DNA of 61,395 nucleotides. Source: Actinomycetales bacterium (GTDB taxonomy: Bacteria; Actinomycetota; Actinomycetes; S36-B12; UBA5976). Numbering within the stretch: the first letter of the stretch is position 1; each line of letters starts with the position of its first letter. Under the pieces are notes generated by a model that worked only from the letters and a program-made list of their open reading frames with translations, did not search any database and had not been told where the DNA came from. Positions 1 to 9,501 of the stretch are shown here, piece after piece. The position numbers were made by a program, and so were the translations under genes. The stretch is taken from assembly GCA_018970205.1 (NCBI GenBank), contig JAGWWW010000006.1, positions 1 through 61,395 of the forward strand. Reading direction: 5' to 3'.

Positions 1-618
1 AACCGGCCCTTGGACGCACAGACCGCGCGGCGCATCGCGGAGGTCTTCACCGAAGTGGTCATCGCACCGGAGTTCACCGAGGAAGCGTTGGCGGTGCTCG
101 CCGGCAAGACCGCGCTCCGGCTATTGCAAGCAGATGCGCCCAACCGCACCCGCACCGAGTGGCGAGCGGTCTCTGGCGGGTTCCTGCGCCAGCGTGCCGA
201 CGCGCTCGACGCCGCCGGCGACGACGCTGCCGGCTGGGAGCTGGCCTGCGGCCCCGCTGCCGATGATGTGACGCTCGCGGACCTGCAGTTCGCCTGGCGT
301 GCCTGCCGGGCGGTGAAGAGCAACGCCATCCTGCTCGCGCACGACGGCGCGTCCGTCGGGGTAGGTATGGGGCAGGTCAACCGCGTCGACTCCGCTCGCC
401 TGGCCGTCTCGCGCGCGGGCGCGGACCGCGCAGCCGGGTCAGTTGCCGCCAGCGACGCGTTCTTCCCCTTCGCGGACGGGCTGCAAGTGCTCATCGACGC
501 CGGAGTCCGCGCCGTCGTGCAACCCGGCGGCTCCAAGCGCGACCCCGAGGTCATCGCCGCAGCCCAGGCGGCGGGCGTGACGATGTATCTCACCGGCACC
601 CGCCACTTCGCACACTGA
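1..618 (+). CDS. purH: PurH, bifunctional AICAR transformylase/IMP cyclohydrolase (C-terminal part)
   Basis: Last two steps of purine synthesis: formyl transfer from 10-formyl-THF to AICAR, then closure to IMP. Only the last ~205 residues are present; the frame is open to the window edge and the 5' end lies outside. The retained part is the end of the AICAR transformylase domain: the [10 protein letters not shown] stretch, [11 protein letters not shown], the [10 protein letters not shown] motif and a [10 protein letters not shown] loop are all recognisable, and the protein ends in TGTRHFAH, the usual PurH terminus. It lies 63 bases before folD, whose product makes the 10-formyl-THF that this enzyme uses. 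Identification is firm; completeness cannot be judged. Confidence 0.96.
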   Translation, partial: NRPLDAQTARRIAEVFTEVVIAPEFTEEALAVLAGKTALRLLQADAPNRTRTEWRAVSGGFLRQRADALDAAGDDAAGWELACGPAADDVTLADLQFAWRACRAVKSNAILLAHDGASVGVGMGQVNRVDSARLAVSRAGADRAAGSVAASDAFFPFADGLQVLIDAGVRAVVQPGGSKRDPEVIAAAQAAGVTMYLTGTRHFAH

Positions 619-667
619 GCACTTCGCTCGCGACCGCATGACCCCAAAGCCGAACACGCGCCCCGAC

Positions 668-673
668 TAGGGT
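668..673 (+). promoter_or_regulatory. Candidate -10 element (TAGGGT) for leaderless folD
   Basis: TAGGGT ends 8 bases before the GTG start of folD. The same TANNNT-to-start geometry recurs before many genes in this window, so the transcript probably begins at or next to the start codon. No Shine-Dalgarno sequence is visible. The -35 region was not identified. Confidence 0.5.
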
Positions 674-681
674 TCAGGCTC

Positions 682-1536
682 GTGACTGCGACGATTCTCG
701 ACGGGAAAGCCACGGCCGCGCGCATCAAAGGTGAGTTGGCGCAGCGCGTTGCGGCCCTGAAGGCTCGCGGCGTCTCGGTCGGCCTCGGCACCGTGCTCGT
801 CGGCGCGGACCCGGCAAGCGCCTCCTACGTCGCGGGCAAGCACCGTGACTGTGCCGCCGTGGGTGTTGAGTCGATTCGGGTCGATTTGCCCGCCGACGCT
901 ACGCCCGCGCAGGTGCTCGCTGCCGTGGACGAGTTGAACGCCGACCCGCGGTGCACCGGCTTCATCGTGCAACTCCCACTGCCGCCTGGCCACGACACTA
1001 ATGAGGTGCTCGAACGGGTCGCGCCGGAGAAGGACGCGGACGGCCTGCACCCGGTGAACCTCGGACGGCTCGTTCTCGGCACTCCGGCGCCGCTTCCCTG
1101 CACGCCAGTCGGGATCGTCACGCTGCTGCGCGAGTACGGCGTCGCCCTCGACGGAGCGCATGTGGTCGTCGTCGGTCGCGGCACCACCGTGGGCCGCCCG
1201 CTGGGCCTGCTGCTGACCCGGCGCACCGAGAACGCGACCGTCACCCTCTGCCACACCGGCACCCGTGACCTCGCCGCCCACACCATGCGCGCCGACATCG
1301 TCGTCAGCGCCACCGGCGTCCCGCACTCCATCACCGCTGACATGGTTAAGCCCGGTGCCGCAGTGGTCGACGTCGGAATCACCCGCACGGAGGCCGGCCT
1401 CACAGGCGACGTCGCCCCGGATGTGGCGGCAGTGGCCGGGCACATCGCGCCAGTGCCCGGCGGAGTCGGCCCGATGACCCGCGCCATGCTCGTGGCCAAC
1501 GTCGTCCACGCCGCCGAGTGCGCGGCCGGGCTCTGA
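682..1536 (+). CDS. folD: FolD, methylene-THF dehydrogenase/methenyl-THF cyclohydrolase
   Basis: Interconverts 5,10-methylene-THF and 10-formyl-THF in the cytoplasm with NADP. The 284 residues match normal FolD length. Visible signatures: [10 protein letters not shown] with the catalytic Tyr and Lys near residues 50-54, [27 protein letters not shown] and the Rossmann stretch [15 protein letters not shown], ending with [15 protein letters not shown]. The GTG start is supported by family alignment and by the TAGGGT box just upstream. It sits between purH and a DUF3017 gene, and folD-DUF3017 is a common actinobacterial pair. It supplies formyl-THF to PurH. Confidence 0.97.
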   Translation: MTATILDGKATAARIKGELAQRVAALKARGVSVGLGTVLVGADPASASYVAGKHRDCAAVGVESIRVDLPADATPAQVLAAVDELNADPRCTGFIVQLPLPPGHDTNEVLERVAPEKDADGLHPVNLGRLVLGTPAPLPCTPVGIVTLLREYGVALDGAHVVVVGRGTTVGRPLGLLLTRRTENATVTLCHTGTRDLAAHTMRADIVVSATGVPHSITADMVKPGAAVVDVGITRTEAGLTGDVAPDVAAVAGHIAPVPGGVGPMTRAMLVANVVHAAECAAGL

Positions 1537-1537
1537 C

Positions 1538-1786
1538 ATGCGCCATCGACTCGGCGCCGTGCCGCTGGCGATCCTCGCCCTCGGCCTTGCGGTGGTCGTG
1601 CTCGGCTCGAACCGGATCGGCCTCGTCATCGCGGGCTCGGCTGGTCTGTGCGCCGGCGTGCTGCGGCTCACTTTCGCGCCGGAGCGCATCGCGCTGCTGG
1701 TCTCGCGCCGCAAGCCTGTAGATGTCGCAGCCTCGGTCGTGCTCGGTGCCGCGCTCTGCATCGTGGCCTTCGCGCTGCCGCACTAG
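1538..1786 (+). CDS. DUF3017 small membrane protein
   Basis: An 82-residue protein starting one base after the folD stop, so almost certainly co-translated with it. Three hydrophobic stretches (about residues 7-24, 28-43 and 61-80) suggest three membrane spans with a short charged loop (FAPERIALLVSRRKP). DUF3017 proteins are found directly after folD across actinobacteria; their function is unknown. Recognition rests on size, hydrophobic pattern and position. Confidence 0.85.
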   Translation: MRHRLGAVPLAILALGLAVVVLGSNRIGLVIAGSAGLCAGVLRLTFAPERIALLVSRRKPVDVAASVVLGAALCIVAFALPH

Positions 1787-1902
1787 AGTTCGCTCGCCAG
1801 AGGGGCCAGGTCCCGCACAGAGGCGCCTTCGCGCCGCAGCGGCGCCGCCCCACCAGTCACATGTGAACCGCGGCAGTGCGCCGCCGGTGTTGGGAGTGCG
1901 AG

Positions 1903-2859
1903 ATGTCTCGTCAGGGCAAGGTCAGCGTCATCGGCTCGGGCTTCTACGGCTCGACGACCGCGCAGCGCATCGCGGAGTACGACATCGTCGAGGAGGTCGT
2001 GCTCACTGACATCCTCGAAGGCAAGCCCGAGGGCCTCGCGCTGGACATGAACCAGAGCCGCCCCATCGAGGGATTCGAGACCAAGGTCATCGGTGTGACG
2101 ACCAGCCCGGACGGAAGCGGCTACGAGGCCATCGCCGGCTCGCAGGTCGTGGTCATCACCGCGGGCCTGCCGCGCAAGCCGGGCATGAGCCGCATGGACC
2201 TGCTCGAGGTGAACGCCGGCATCGTCGGCGGCATCTCCGCGCAGGTCGCCGCACACGCGCCGGAGGCTGTCATCATCGTCGTCTCCAACCCGCTCGATGA
2301 GATGACCGCGCTCGCGCAGTTGAAGTCGCAGTTCCCGCACCAACGTGTGATGGGGCAGGCCGGCATGCTCGACACGGCGCGCTTCACACACTTCGTCGCC
2401 GAGACCCTCAACGTGCCGGTCGCGTCCGTGCGCACCCTGACCCTGGGCTCCCACGGCGACACGATGGTGCCGGTGCCGTCGCGCTGCACGGTTGACGGCG
2501 AGCCCCTCTCGCGGCTGCTGCCGGCGGAGAAGATCGAGGAACTCGTCGTGCGCACCCGCAACGGCGGCGCGGAGATCGTCGGGCTGCTCAAGACCGGCTC
2601 CGCGTACTACGCCCCGTCGGCCGCCGCGGCCCGGATGGCCCGCGCGGTCATCGAGGACTCCGGCGCCGTGATGCCGGTGTGCGCGTGGATGACCGGCCAG
2701 TACGGCATCAGCGACGTGTACCTCGGCGTGGAGGCCAAGATCGGCCGCGCCGGCGTGGTCGAGGTCGTGCAGACCGACCTGACCCCCGAGGAGACCACGG
2801 CGCTGCACGAAGCCGCTGAGGCCGTGCGCAGCAAGCAGGCCGACGTCGCGGCGATGTGA
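1903..2859 (+). CDS. mdh: Malate dehydrogenase (NAD, LDH-like type)
   Basis: Oxidises malate to oxaloacetate in the TCA cycle. 318 residues. GSGFYGS near residue 10 is the nucleotide-binding turn; an Asp at the end of the second strand (VVLTDILEG) indicates NAD; LPRKPGMSRMDL carries the substrate-binding arginines; VVSNPLDEM and the catalytic His in GSHGDTMVP complete the set. The Arg in LPRK fits malate rather than lactate dehydrogenase. I chose the ATG at 1903 because GGGAG lies 6 bases upstream and it gives the usual SRQGKVSVIGSG start; an in-frame GTG at 1876 would add nine atypical residues. icd follows 123 bases later. Confidence 0.95.
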   Translation: MSRQGKVSVIGSGFYGSTTAQRIAEYDIVEEVVLTDILEGKPEGLALDMNQSRPIEGFETKVIGVTTSPDGSGYEAIAGSQVVVITAGLPRKPGMSRMDLLEVNAGIVGGISAQVAAHAPEAVIIVVSNPLDEMTALAQLKSQFPHQRVMGQAGMLDTARFTHFVAETLNVPVASVRTLTLGSHGDTMVPVPSRCTVDGEPLSRLLPAEKIEELVVRTRNGGAEIVGLLKTGSAYYAPSAAAARMARAVIEDSGAVMPVCAWMTGQYGISDVYLGVEAKIGRAGVVEVVQTDLTPEETTALHEAAEAVRSKQADVAAM

Positions 2860-2873
2860 CGCGGCCCGCTCGG

Positions 2874-2894
2874 TAGTATCTCGACGTCAAGATA
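2874..2894 (+). promoter_or_regulatory. Candidate icd promoter/operator: -10 box overlapping an 18-bp palindrome
   Basis: TATCTCGACGTCAAGATA at 2877-2894 is a near-perfect palindrome (8 of 9 pairs match), overlapped by a TANNNT hexamer, TAGTAT, at 2874-2879. It lies in the 123-base mdh-icd gap, about 88 bases before the icd start, so a bound repressor would block transcription of icd. The TCTTGA-type half-sites resemble MarR-family operators in general form, but I cannot name the regulator. Confidence 0.5.
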
Positions 2895-2982
2895 AATCCG
2901 GTGGCGCGGCTGCGGCATTGACGTGCCGCGCCGTCCCGCCACCGGTCCGGGGCACGCCCCGGCAACAGCCGTGGAGCAGAAC

Positions 2983-4197
2983 ATGTCAAAGATCAAGGTC
3001 GCCAACCCGGTCGTGGAGCTCGACGGCGATGAGATGACCCGCATCATCTGGCAGTTCATCAAGGACCGCCTGATCCTGCCCTATCTTGACGTGGACCTGC
3101 GCTACTTCGACCTCGGCATCGAGAGTCGGGAAGCCACCAAAGACCAGATCACCATCGACGCCGCCCACGCGATCGCCGAGCACGGCGTCGGAGTGAAGTG
3201 CGCGACCATCACCCCCGACGAGGCCCGGGTGGCCGAGTTCGGCTTGTCGCAGATGTGGAAGTCGCCCAACGGCACCATCCGCAACATCCTCGGCGGCGTC
3301 ATCTTCCGCGAGCCGATCATCATCTCCAACATCCCGAGGCTGGTGCCGGGCTGGACCAAGCCCATCGTCATCGGCCGTCACGCGTTCGGCGACCAGTACC
3401 GCGCCACCGACACCGTCATCCCCGGCGCCGGCAGCCTCACGCTCACCTACACGCCCGCCGACGGCGGCGAGCCGGTCGAGATGAACGTCTACGACTTCAA
3501 GGGCCCCGGCGTCGCGATGGCCATGTACAACATCGACGAGTCGATCCGCGACTTCGCGCGTGCCTCGATGCGCTACGGCCTCGCGCGGAATTACCCGGTA
3601 TACCTCTCCACGAAGAACACGATCTTGAAGAAGTACGACGGCCGGTTCAAGGACATCTTCGCCGAGGTCTACGAGACCGAGTTCAAGGCCGAGTTCGAGT
3701 CGCGCGGGTTGGAGTACGAGCACCGGCTCATCGACGACATGGTCGCCACCGCGATGAAGTGGGAGGGCGGCTACGTCTGGGCGTGCAAGAACTACGACGG
3801 CGACGTGCAGTCGGACACGGTCGCCCAGGGCTTCGGCTCACTCGGCTTGATGACCAGCGTGCTCATGACCCCGGACGGCCGCACGGTCGAGGCGGAGGCC
3901 GCGCACGGCACCGTCACGCGTCACTACCGCATGCACCAGCAGGGCAAGCCCACCTCCACCAACCCGATCGCGTCCATCTTCGCGTGGACCCGCGGTCTGG
4001 CCCACCGCGGCAAGCTCGACGCCAATGACGCGCTCATCGGCTTCGCTGAGGATCTCGAGCGCGTCTGCGTGGAGACCGTGGAGTCCGGCAAGATGACAAA
4101 GGACCTCGCCCTGCTGATCGGCCCGGACACGCCGTGGCTGACGACTGAGGAGTTTCTCTCCGCCGTGGACGAGAACCTGCGACGATCGCGCCCGTGA
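2983..4197 (+). CDS. icd: NADP-dependent isocitrate dehydrogenase, homodimeric type
   Basis: Converts isocitrate to 2-oxoglutarate and makes NADPH. 404 residues, the length of the eukaryote-like homodimeric class rather than the ~740-residue monomeric enzyme. Seen: [28 protein letters not shown] with the substrate Ser/Asn, the [21 protein letters not shown] stretch, [19 protein letters not shown], and the [12 protein letters not shown] dinucleotide loop. The ATG at 2983 is preceded by GGAG at 2973-2976; an in-frame GTG further up would add about 20 residues unlike the family. The next gene overlaps its stop by 4 bases. Confidence 0.96.
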   Translation: MSKIKVANPVVELDGDEMTRIIWQFIKDRLILPYLDVDLRYFDLGIESREATKDQITIDAAHAIAEHGVGVKCATITPDEARVAEFGLSQMWKSPNGTIRNILGGVIFREPIIISNIPRLVPGWTKPIVIGRHAFGDQYRATDTVIPGAGSLTLTYTPADGGEPVEMNVYDFKGPGVAMAMYNIDESIRDFARASMRYGLARNYPVYLSTKNTILKKYDGRFKDIFAEVYETEFKAEFESRGLEYEHRLIDDMVATAMKWEGGYVWACKNYDGDVQSDTVAQGFGSLGLMTSVLMTPDGRTVEAEAAHGTVTRHYRMHQQGKPTSTNPIASIFAWTRGLAHRGKLDANDALIGFAEDLERVCVETVESGKMTKDLALLIGPDTPWLTTEEFLSAVDENLRRSRP

Positions 4198-5480
4198 ACG
4201 TCGTCTGGTCCACGCTGGGGGCGCTGGGTCTGGTCATCGCCGTCGGCGCGCTGTTCGTCGCCGCCGAGATGGCCTTGGTCTCCTTGCGCGCCGGTCAGGT
4301 CCGCAAACTCGAGGAGTCCCGCAAGCGCGGCGCCGCCGCTGTGACCCGCCTGGTGGGCGACCCGAACCGGTTCCTCGCCGCCGCGCAGGTCGGCGTGACC
4401 CTCATGGGAATCGTCTCCGGCGCCTTCGGCGTCGCGCAGTTGGAGCCGGTGGTGTCGCACTGGCTGCGCGGTTGGGGCGTTCCCGGGCCTTCCGCGTTCG
4501 CGTTCATCATCATCACCCTGGTCACCGGCTACCTCACGCTCGTCTTCGGCGAGTTGGTGCCCAAGCGCATCGCCCTGCAGCGCTCGGAGCAGGTGGCGCT
4601 GCGCCTGGCCGGCCCGCTCGACGCGCTGGCGCGCCTGTTCCGGCCGTTCGTCTGGCTGCTCTCCGCTTCCACCGACCTCGTGGTGCGCCTCGTCGGCGGC
4701 GACCCCGGGGCTGCGCGCGAGAGCATCTCGGGCGAGGAACTGCGCGGCCTCGTCGCCAGCCATGAGGACCTCACCGCCGACGAGCGCCACCTCATAGACG
4801 ACGTGTTCCAGGCAGGTGACCGCGAGTTGCGTGAGGTGATGGTGCCGCGCACCGAGGTTGACTTCCTCGACGCAGACCTGCCGGCGTTCAAGGCCGTGAA
4901 GATCGTCGCCGAGCAGCCGCACTCGCGCTACCCGGTCACCGGCGAGGGAGTGGACGACATCGTCGGCTTCGTGCACATCCGCGACATCCTCGACCCGGAC
5001 ATGGCAGAGCGGTCCATCCGAGTCGGGCAGATCGCGCGCGCGGTGCGCAGGTACCCCGGCACCAAGCGCGTCATCCCCACACTCACGGACATGCGCCGCT
5101 CCGGCGCACACCTGGCCATCGTGCTCGACGAGTACGGCGGCACCGCCGGCATCGTGACCCTGGAGGACCTTGTCGAGGAGCTCGTCGGGGACATCCGCGA
5201 CGAGTACGACGTGGCCGGGCAGGCCGCCCCCGGGGCCGCAGACGACGGCACATTCGACATCGACGGCCTCACCAACATCGAGGACCTCTCCGAGGACTTC
5301 GGCATCGACGTCCCCGACGGCCCGTACGAGACCGTGGCTGGGTTCATGGTCGCGCACCTCGGCCGGCTGCCGCAGCCCGGCGACACCGTCGACGTCTCCG
5401 GCGCGCATTTCGAGGTCGCGGCGATGGACGGCCGGCGAATCTCCCGTGTCCAGGTGGTCCGCACCAGCGTGGAAGACTGA
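4194..5480 (+). CDS. CNNM/HlyC-CorC family membrane protein with CBS pair
   Basis: 428 residues in three blocks: an N-terminal DUF21 transmembrane domain (about 1-180, starting with [19 protein letters not shown]), a pair of CBS domains (about 200-330, with [17 protein letters not shown] and [15 protein letters not shown]), and a C-terminal CorC/HlyC transporter-associated domain (about 345-428). Proteins of this family are linked to divalent cation, mainly Mg, export or resistance; older 'hemolysin' names are misleading. Its GTG start overlaps the icd stop (GTGA), so it is translationally coupled to icd; trpS follows after 4 bases. The ion transported here is not evident from sequence. Confidence 0.9.
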   Translation: MNVVWSTLGALGLVIAVGALFVAAEMALVSLRAGQVRKLEESRKRGAAAVTRLVGDPNRFLAAAQVGVTLMGIVSGAFGVAQLEPVVSHWLRGWGVPGPSAFAFIIITLVTGYLTLVFGELVPKRIALQRSEQVALRLAGPLDALARLFRPFVWLLSASTDLVVRLVGGDPGAARESISGEELRGLVASHEDLTADERHLIDDVFQAGDRELREVMVPRTEVDFLDADLPAFKAVKIVAEQPHSRYPVTGEGVDDIVGFVHIRDILDPDMAERSIRVGQIARAVRRYPGTKRVIPTLTDMRRSGAHLAIVLDEYGGTAGIVTLEDLVEELVGDIRDEYDVAGQAAPGAADDGTFDIDGLTNIEDLSEDFGIDVPDGPYETVAGFMVAHLGRLPQPGDTVDVSGAHFEVAAMDGRRISRVQVVRTSVED

Positions 5481-5484
5481 CGCC

Positions 5485-6489
5485 ATGTCAGCGTCCGTGC
5501 CGCGCGTGCTCTCCGGAATCCAGCCGACCGCCGACTCCTTCCACGTCGGGAACCTCCTGGGCGCTGTGAACCAGTGGGTTGCGCTGCAGCACGAATCGGA
5601 CGCCTTCTTCTGCGTGGTCGACCTGCACGCCATCACCGTCGCCCACGACCCGGCCGTGCTGCACCGGCGCACCCTGGAGTCGTATGCGCAACTGCTCGCT
5701 GCGGGGCTCGACCCGGATGTCGCCACGGTCTTCGTGCAGAGCCATGTGCCGGAGCACTCGCAGTTGCAGTGGGTGCTCGGCTGCCTTACCGGCATGGGCG
5801 AGGCGAGCCGGATGACCCAGTTCAAGGACAAGTCGCAGAAGGCCGGTGCGCAGTCAGCCTCGGTCGGCCTCTTCACCTACCCCATCCTGCAAGCAGCAGA
5901 CATCCTGTTGTACTCCGCAGACGAGGTGCCCGTCGGTGAGGACCAGCGCCAGCACCTCGAACTCAGCCGCGACCTCGCCGAGAGGTTCAACGCCCGCTTC
6001 GGCGAGACGTTCACCGTTCCGCGCACGCGGGTGATGCACGGCGCCGCGAAGATCCTGGACCTGCAGGACCCATCAGCGAAGATGAGCAAGTCGCTTCCGG
6101 GGGGTTGCGCTTTCCTGCTCGAGGAGCCGCGCGTCATCGCGAAGAAGATCAAGTCTGCGGTCACCGACAGTGACGCGGTCGTCCGCTACGACCTGCAGGC
6201 CAAGCCCGGCGTGAGCAACCTGCTCACCTTGCTCTCCGCTTTCTCAGGCACCCCGGTGGTCGAACTCGAGGCCGAGTTCGCCGGTCGCGGCTACGGGGAC
6301 CTGAAGTCCGCGACGGCCGACGCCGTCGTCGCGTATGCCGAGCCCTTCGCCGCCCGCACCCGGGAGTTGCTGCAGGCGCCGGACCACCTCGCGGCCCTCA
6401 TGCGCGACGGGGCCGAGCGCGCCCGGGCGGTGGCGGCGCCGCTGCTCGCGCGCGTGTATGAGCGCATCGGCTTCGTCGCCGGCGCGTGA
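5485..6489 (+). CDS. trpS: Tryptophanyl-tRNA synthetase
   Basis: Charges tRNA-Trp; class I synthetase, cytoplasmic. 334 residues, normal bacterial length. The HIGH-equivalent is FHVGN within [18 protein letters not shown]; the KMSKS loop is intact as AKMSKS near residues 198-203; [11 protein letters not shown] and [13 protein letters not shown] are the tryptophan-binding and dimer signatures. The ATG at 5485 comes 4 bases after the CNNM stop, giving a tight icd-CNNM-trpS run. icd and trpS are also close together in mycobacteria, so this is inherited order. Confidence 0.97.
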   Translation: MSASVPRVLSGIQPTADSFHVGNLLGAVNQWVALQHESDAFFCVVDLHAITVAHDPAVLHRRTLESYAQLLAAGLDPDVATVFVQSHVPEHSQLQWVLGCLTGMGEASRMTQFKDKSQKAGAQSASVGLFTYPILQAADILLYSADEVPVGEDQRQHLELSRDLAERFNARFGETFTVPRTRVMHGAAKILDLQDPSAKMSKSLPGGCAFLLEEPRVIAKKIKSAVTDSDAVVRYDLQAKPGVSNLLTLLSAFSGTPVVELEAEFAGRGYGDLKSATADAVVAYAEPFAARTRELLQAPDHLAALMRDGAERARAVAAPLLARVYERIGFVAGA

Positions 6490-6664
6490 GATGTCGCCCC
6501 ATGAACGAAGGTGGCGGTCAGTGCCCTCGGCTGCGGGCGTACGCCGCCCGGCCGGTGCCTACGGCGCAGTCAGCGTGGCCCGCCCCGGAGTTGAGTGACG
6601 TCGGCCGTCGCTGTGGGAAGCCCGCGCGGGTGTGGTTGCGGTGTGCGAGCGGAGGGCAGTGACG

Positions 6665-7213
6665 ATGACGCTCCAGCCTGACACCTGTGTGGTCGGCATC
6701 GTCGTGCGTGTGCCGGAACCCTGGGGTGAGGACCTCACACAGTGGCGTGCAGGTTTCGGCGACCCTCATGCCGACCGGATGCCCGCGCATGTGACCGTCC
6801 TGCCGCCGCTGCGCATGTCGACGCTGGCCTTCAGCCGGCTGGCTGACGCTTTGCACTCAGAGGTGGGTGGTGTCCCGGCTTTCGACGTTTCCCTCGGCCC
6901 GGTCGGCACCTTCCGACCGGTGTCGCCAGTGGTCTTCCTCGAGGCGCATGCCTCCGGTGGCTCGCTGGATGGGCTCCACGGCGCCGTGAACCGTGCCGCC
7001 GGGTCGCCGCCGCTGCGCCATCCCTTCCACCCCCATGTGACGGTGGCGATGGACCTGCCCGACGCCGTTCTTGACGCGGCCGCAAGCGCCTTGTCGGACT
7101 ACCGCGCCGCGTGGACGGTCACGGAGGTCTGCGTCTTCCTGCGCGACGGCACCGGACACTGGCATGAGCAGTACAAGGTCGGTCTGAGGGCCGATGGGCT
7201 TCACAATCATTGA
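6665..7213 (+). CDS. 2H phosphoesterase (2'-5' RNA ligase family)
   Basis: 182 residues. Two HxT-type motifs define the family: HVTVLPP near residue 42 and HPHVTVAM near residue 124, each providing a catalytic His and Thr for hydrolysis or transfer at 2',3'-cyclic or related phosphates. The natural substrate of such bacterial proteins is usually unknown. The ATG at 6665 has GGAGG at 6651-6655 with good spacing, so I prefer it to in-frame GTGs upstream. The 175-base gap after trpS suggests its own promoter. In actinobacteria a protein of this type often lies beside trpS. Confidence 0.82.
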   Translation: MTLQPDTCVVGIVVRVPEPWGEDLTQWRAGFGDPHADRMPAHVTVLPPLRMSTLAFSRLADALHSEVGGVPAFDVSLGPVGTFRPVSPVVFLEAHASGGSLDGLHGAVNRAAGSPPLRHPFHPHVTVAMDLPDAVLDAAASALSDYRAAWTVTEVCVFLRDGTGHWHEQYKVGLRADGLHNH

Positions 7214-7243
7214 AACCGGTTTGTCACCTTTGTGAAAATGAGG

Positions 7244-7262
7244 ACTACCGCCCGCAGGTAGT
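7244..7262 (+). promoter_or_regulatory. Candidate operator: ACTACC-N7-GGTAGT inverted repeat
   Basis: A perfect 6-bp inverted repeat (7244-7249 and 7257-7262, 7-base spacer) lies just upstream of the TAGCGT -10 box (7269-7274) of the TPR/XRE-TPR gene pair. TTGTCA at 7221-7226 and a TCAC-N4-GTGA repeat near 7223-7236 lie further up. The position between likely -35 and -10 elements fits repression, plausibly autoregulation by the XRE protein encoded in the operon; that last step is inference. Confidence 0.45.
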
Positions 7263-7268
7263 TCCCGC

Positions 7269-7274
7269 TAGCGT
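7269..7274 (+). promoter_or_regulatory. Candidate -10 element (TAGCGT), leaderless TPR gene
   Basis: TAGCGT ends 6 bases before the ATG at 7281, the same spacing as for secA, the phosphomannomutase and birA in this window. No Shine-Dalgarno sequence precedes the start. Confidence 0.5.
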
Positions 7275-7280
7275 CGCGGT

Positions 7281-8057
7281 ATGCGTGTCGACCAGCTGCT
7301 CCCGGCGGACCTGCTGCTGCCAGCGGCCGTGGAGGCGCTCGAGCGCGGCAATGCTGCTCTCGCCGTGGCGGTCATCTCACGCGAGTGCGAGGCCATTGAC
7401 AGCGGTGACGTGGAAGGTTTCGTGGCCCTGCTCGCGCAGGGGGCGATTGCCGCTCGAATGGCCGGGGACTCGCATCAGGCCACCCGTTGGTCGCGGGAGG
7501 CGGTTGCCGCAAGCGAGGCGACGCCCCCGGCCTGCGGGGTGCTGGCGCGCGCGGTCTCGATTTTCACCAGCGCCAACGAAATCTCCGCCGACGGCGCTGC
7601 CAGGGAGGCCGTGGCGCTCGAGGCTTTGCTGGCTGCAGTGCCCGGGGACCGGATTGAGACCTTCGGCCGCTACGCCGCGCTTTTCGCATGGGTGGTCGCC
7701 GGCGAGACCGAGCCTGCGCGAAGAGCCTTGGGCGAACTGCGTGCCTTGCCCGCGTCACGCGCGCTGTGGATCTCCGCACGTTCGCAGGTGTGCGAGGCGG
7801 TGATTGACTACCTGGACACGAACCCTGAGGGCGTGGCCTCTGTCCTGGATCTGCTGCAGCCGCTGACCCTGAGCGCCGGGTCAGCCTTGCCGTTGGCCTC
7901 GATGTGGTGGGAGATCGCCGAACTGCGCCACCGGCTCGGCGACCATGACCAGGCGTGGGACGCGGCCGCCCGAGCGATCGATGCCAGCGGGGTGCGCGCT
8001 GCTGACGGCCGAAGCAGTTTCGCCCCCGGGGTTCTGACCTGGGATTTGAGCATATGA
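7281..8057 (+). CDS. Unknown TPR-like helical protein coupled to an XRE-TPR regulator
   Basis: 258 residues, no named family recognised. The sequence is rich in Ala and in paired amphipathic helices (for example ALAVAVISRECEAID, GDHDQAWDAAARAID) of the type seen in tetratricopeptide repeats, and has no signal peptide or membrane span. It overlaps the next gene by 4 bases (ATGA), so the two proteins are made together, and both have TPR-like composition. It may be a binding partner of the XRE regulator or its duplicated sensor part without a DNA-binding domain. The start is supported by the TAGCGT box 6 bases upstream. Confidence 0.7.
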   Translation: MRVDQLLPADLLLPAAVEALERGNAALAVAVISRECEAIDSGDVEGFVALLAQGAIAARMAGDSHQATRWSREAVAASEATPPACGVLARAVSIFTSANEISADGAAREAVALEALLAAVPGDRIETFGRYAALFAWVVAGETEPARRALGELRALPASRALWISARSQVCEAVIDYLDTNPEGVASVLDLLQPLTLSAGSALPLASMWWEIAELRHRLGDHDQAWDAAARAIDASGVRAADGRSSFAPGVLTWDLSI

Positions 8058-9400
8058 CGCAGCATTCAACGGAGCAGATTCCCGCACAGCACGTCGGCTC
8101 GCGACTGCAGCGCGTGAGACAGGAACGCGACCTCAGGCTCGTCGACGTCGCGCAGGGCATCGTCTCGGTGGGGTACCTGTCCATGATCGAGCAGGGCCAG
8201 CGCCGGCCCAGCCCGTCGGTGATCAAGGCCCTTGCCCGGCGGCTTGACGTCGACGTTGCGGTGCTCGAAGCGGACTCACTGGGCAGCCCCAAGCTCGACG
8301 ACGTCTTGCTGTGGCAGGACGCGTGCTGGAACTTCGCCCGCGGCGAGTTCGAGGCCGCGGCACGGGCGTTCGAGGCGATCATCGCCAAGCAGTCGACGAT
8401 GGTGCCCAACGCCACCCGGTGGCTCGCCCGCACGTACTTCGAGCAGGGGCGTTGCGATGACGCGTTGGCTCTCTTGGTGCGCCCGGTGGCCTCGATGTGC
8501 GAGCCGCATGATCGCTGGACCTCGGTGTTCATCGACTTGCTCGCGGGCCTGTGCCTGCTCAAGCTCGGCGACCTCGACGCCGCAGAGCAGCGGCTGCGCA
8601 AGGCGGGCGACGACGCCCGTGAGCATCTCGACGGCAGCAACCTGCACATGTACGCACTCGGGTATCTCGGCCGATGCCAAGTGCGCCGCGGGCACATGCA
8701 GGGGGCTCTGAGCGCGTTCACTGAGTGCTACGAGCGCATGGACCTGCTGATGCCGGGCAGCAACCTAGAAGCGCTGGCGTTGCACTGCCGGGACGCGTCT
8801 GAGTCCGCACGCGCCGCTGAGGACCTCATCGGAGCAGTCCGTTGGAGTGAGCGGGCGAACGTCTACGCGAACATGCGTCGGGTCGCCGCTCATGGCGCCA
8901 CGCTCGCGCTGGAAATCGCTGCTTTCCACATCCGCTTGGGCACCACCGCAGACATACAGCGGGCCGAAGAGATGGCCCGAAACATCGTCGCCTGCATGAC
9001 GAGCGAGCAAAACGCCGGGCACCGCAGCCGCGCGTACCTCATCATGGGAGAGGTCGCACTGCGCCGGGGGGATGCTGACGCGGCCTTCGCAGCCGCCGAT
9101 GCGGCCGTGGCCGCGAGCGCCAACTGGGACCGGCCGTGGGTCCACGCAATGCGCGCCCAGGCCTGGGAACTGCGGGGCGACACCGACCAGGCGCTGCGCG
9201 AGGCTGAGGCTGCCGCTGAGCTCGTCGCCAGAACCACCGGCTCCCTGCGCCGCACCGATGAGTTGGCTGAGCCGTGGGAGGTGCTCGCAGGTTTGTTCCG
9301 CCGGTTGGGCCAGCCTGAGAGGGCGTGGGACTGTATGCGTAACGCCGTTGCTGGAGCGGGCGTTCCGACGGCGCTGGTGGAGTTAGCGACGTCCCGGTGA
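8054..9400 (+). CDS. XRE-type HTH regulator with C-terminal TPR array
   Basis: 448 residues. Residues about 15-72 form a Cro/C1-type HTH (GSRLQRVRQERDLRLVDVAQ, then SVGYLSMIEQGQRRPSPSVIKALARRLDV). The rest, about 85-440, is a run of TPR-like helix pairs (for example AARAFEAIIAKQ, DAAEQRLRKAGDDA, GALSAFTECYERM). HTH plus TPR is the plan of RRNPP peptide-responsive regulators and of actinobacterial regulators such as the BldD-neighbour types, so the TPR part probably senses a peptide or protein partner. The gene is coupled to the TPR protein before it. No candidate signal-peptide gene was found beside it. Ligand and targets unknown. Confidence 0.85.
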   Translation: MTQHSTEQIPAQHVGSRLQRVRQERDLRLVDVAQGIVSVGYLSMIEQGQRRPSPSVIKALARRLDVDVAVLEADSLGSPKLDDVLLWQDACWNFARGEFEAAARAFEAIIAKQSTMVPNATRWLARTYFEQGRCDDALALLVRPVASMCEPHDRWTSVFIDLLAGLCLLKLGDLDAAEQRLRKAGDDAREHLDGSNLHMYALGYLGRCQVRRGHMQGALSAFTECYERMDLLMPGSNLEALALHCRDASESARAAEDLIGAVRWSERANVYANMRRVAAHGATLALEIAAFHIRLGTTADIQRAEEMARNIVACMTSEQNAGHRSRAYLIMGEVALRRGDADAAFAAADAAVAASANWDRPWVHAMRAQAWELRGDTDQALREAEAAAELVARTTGSLRRTDELAEPWEVLAGLFRRLGQPERAWDCMRNAVAGAGVPTALVELATSR

Positions 9401-9501
9401 GCGGCCATGCCAGTGCGGTGACGCACCGGCAAGCATCTCAGGCGTCGTGCCTGCCGAGTGCCTCCGTCTAGTTGGCTGCTTCCCTGCGAGGCAAAACGCG
9501 T

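Noticed and set aside
3924-5876. 650-residue minus-strand open frame
   Set aside because: Antisense to icd, CNNM and trpS, all with clear motifs; a by-product of high GC.
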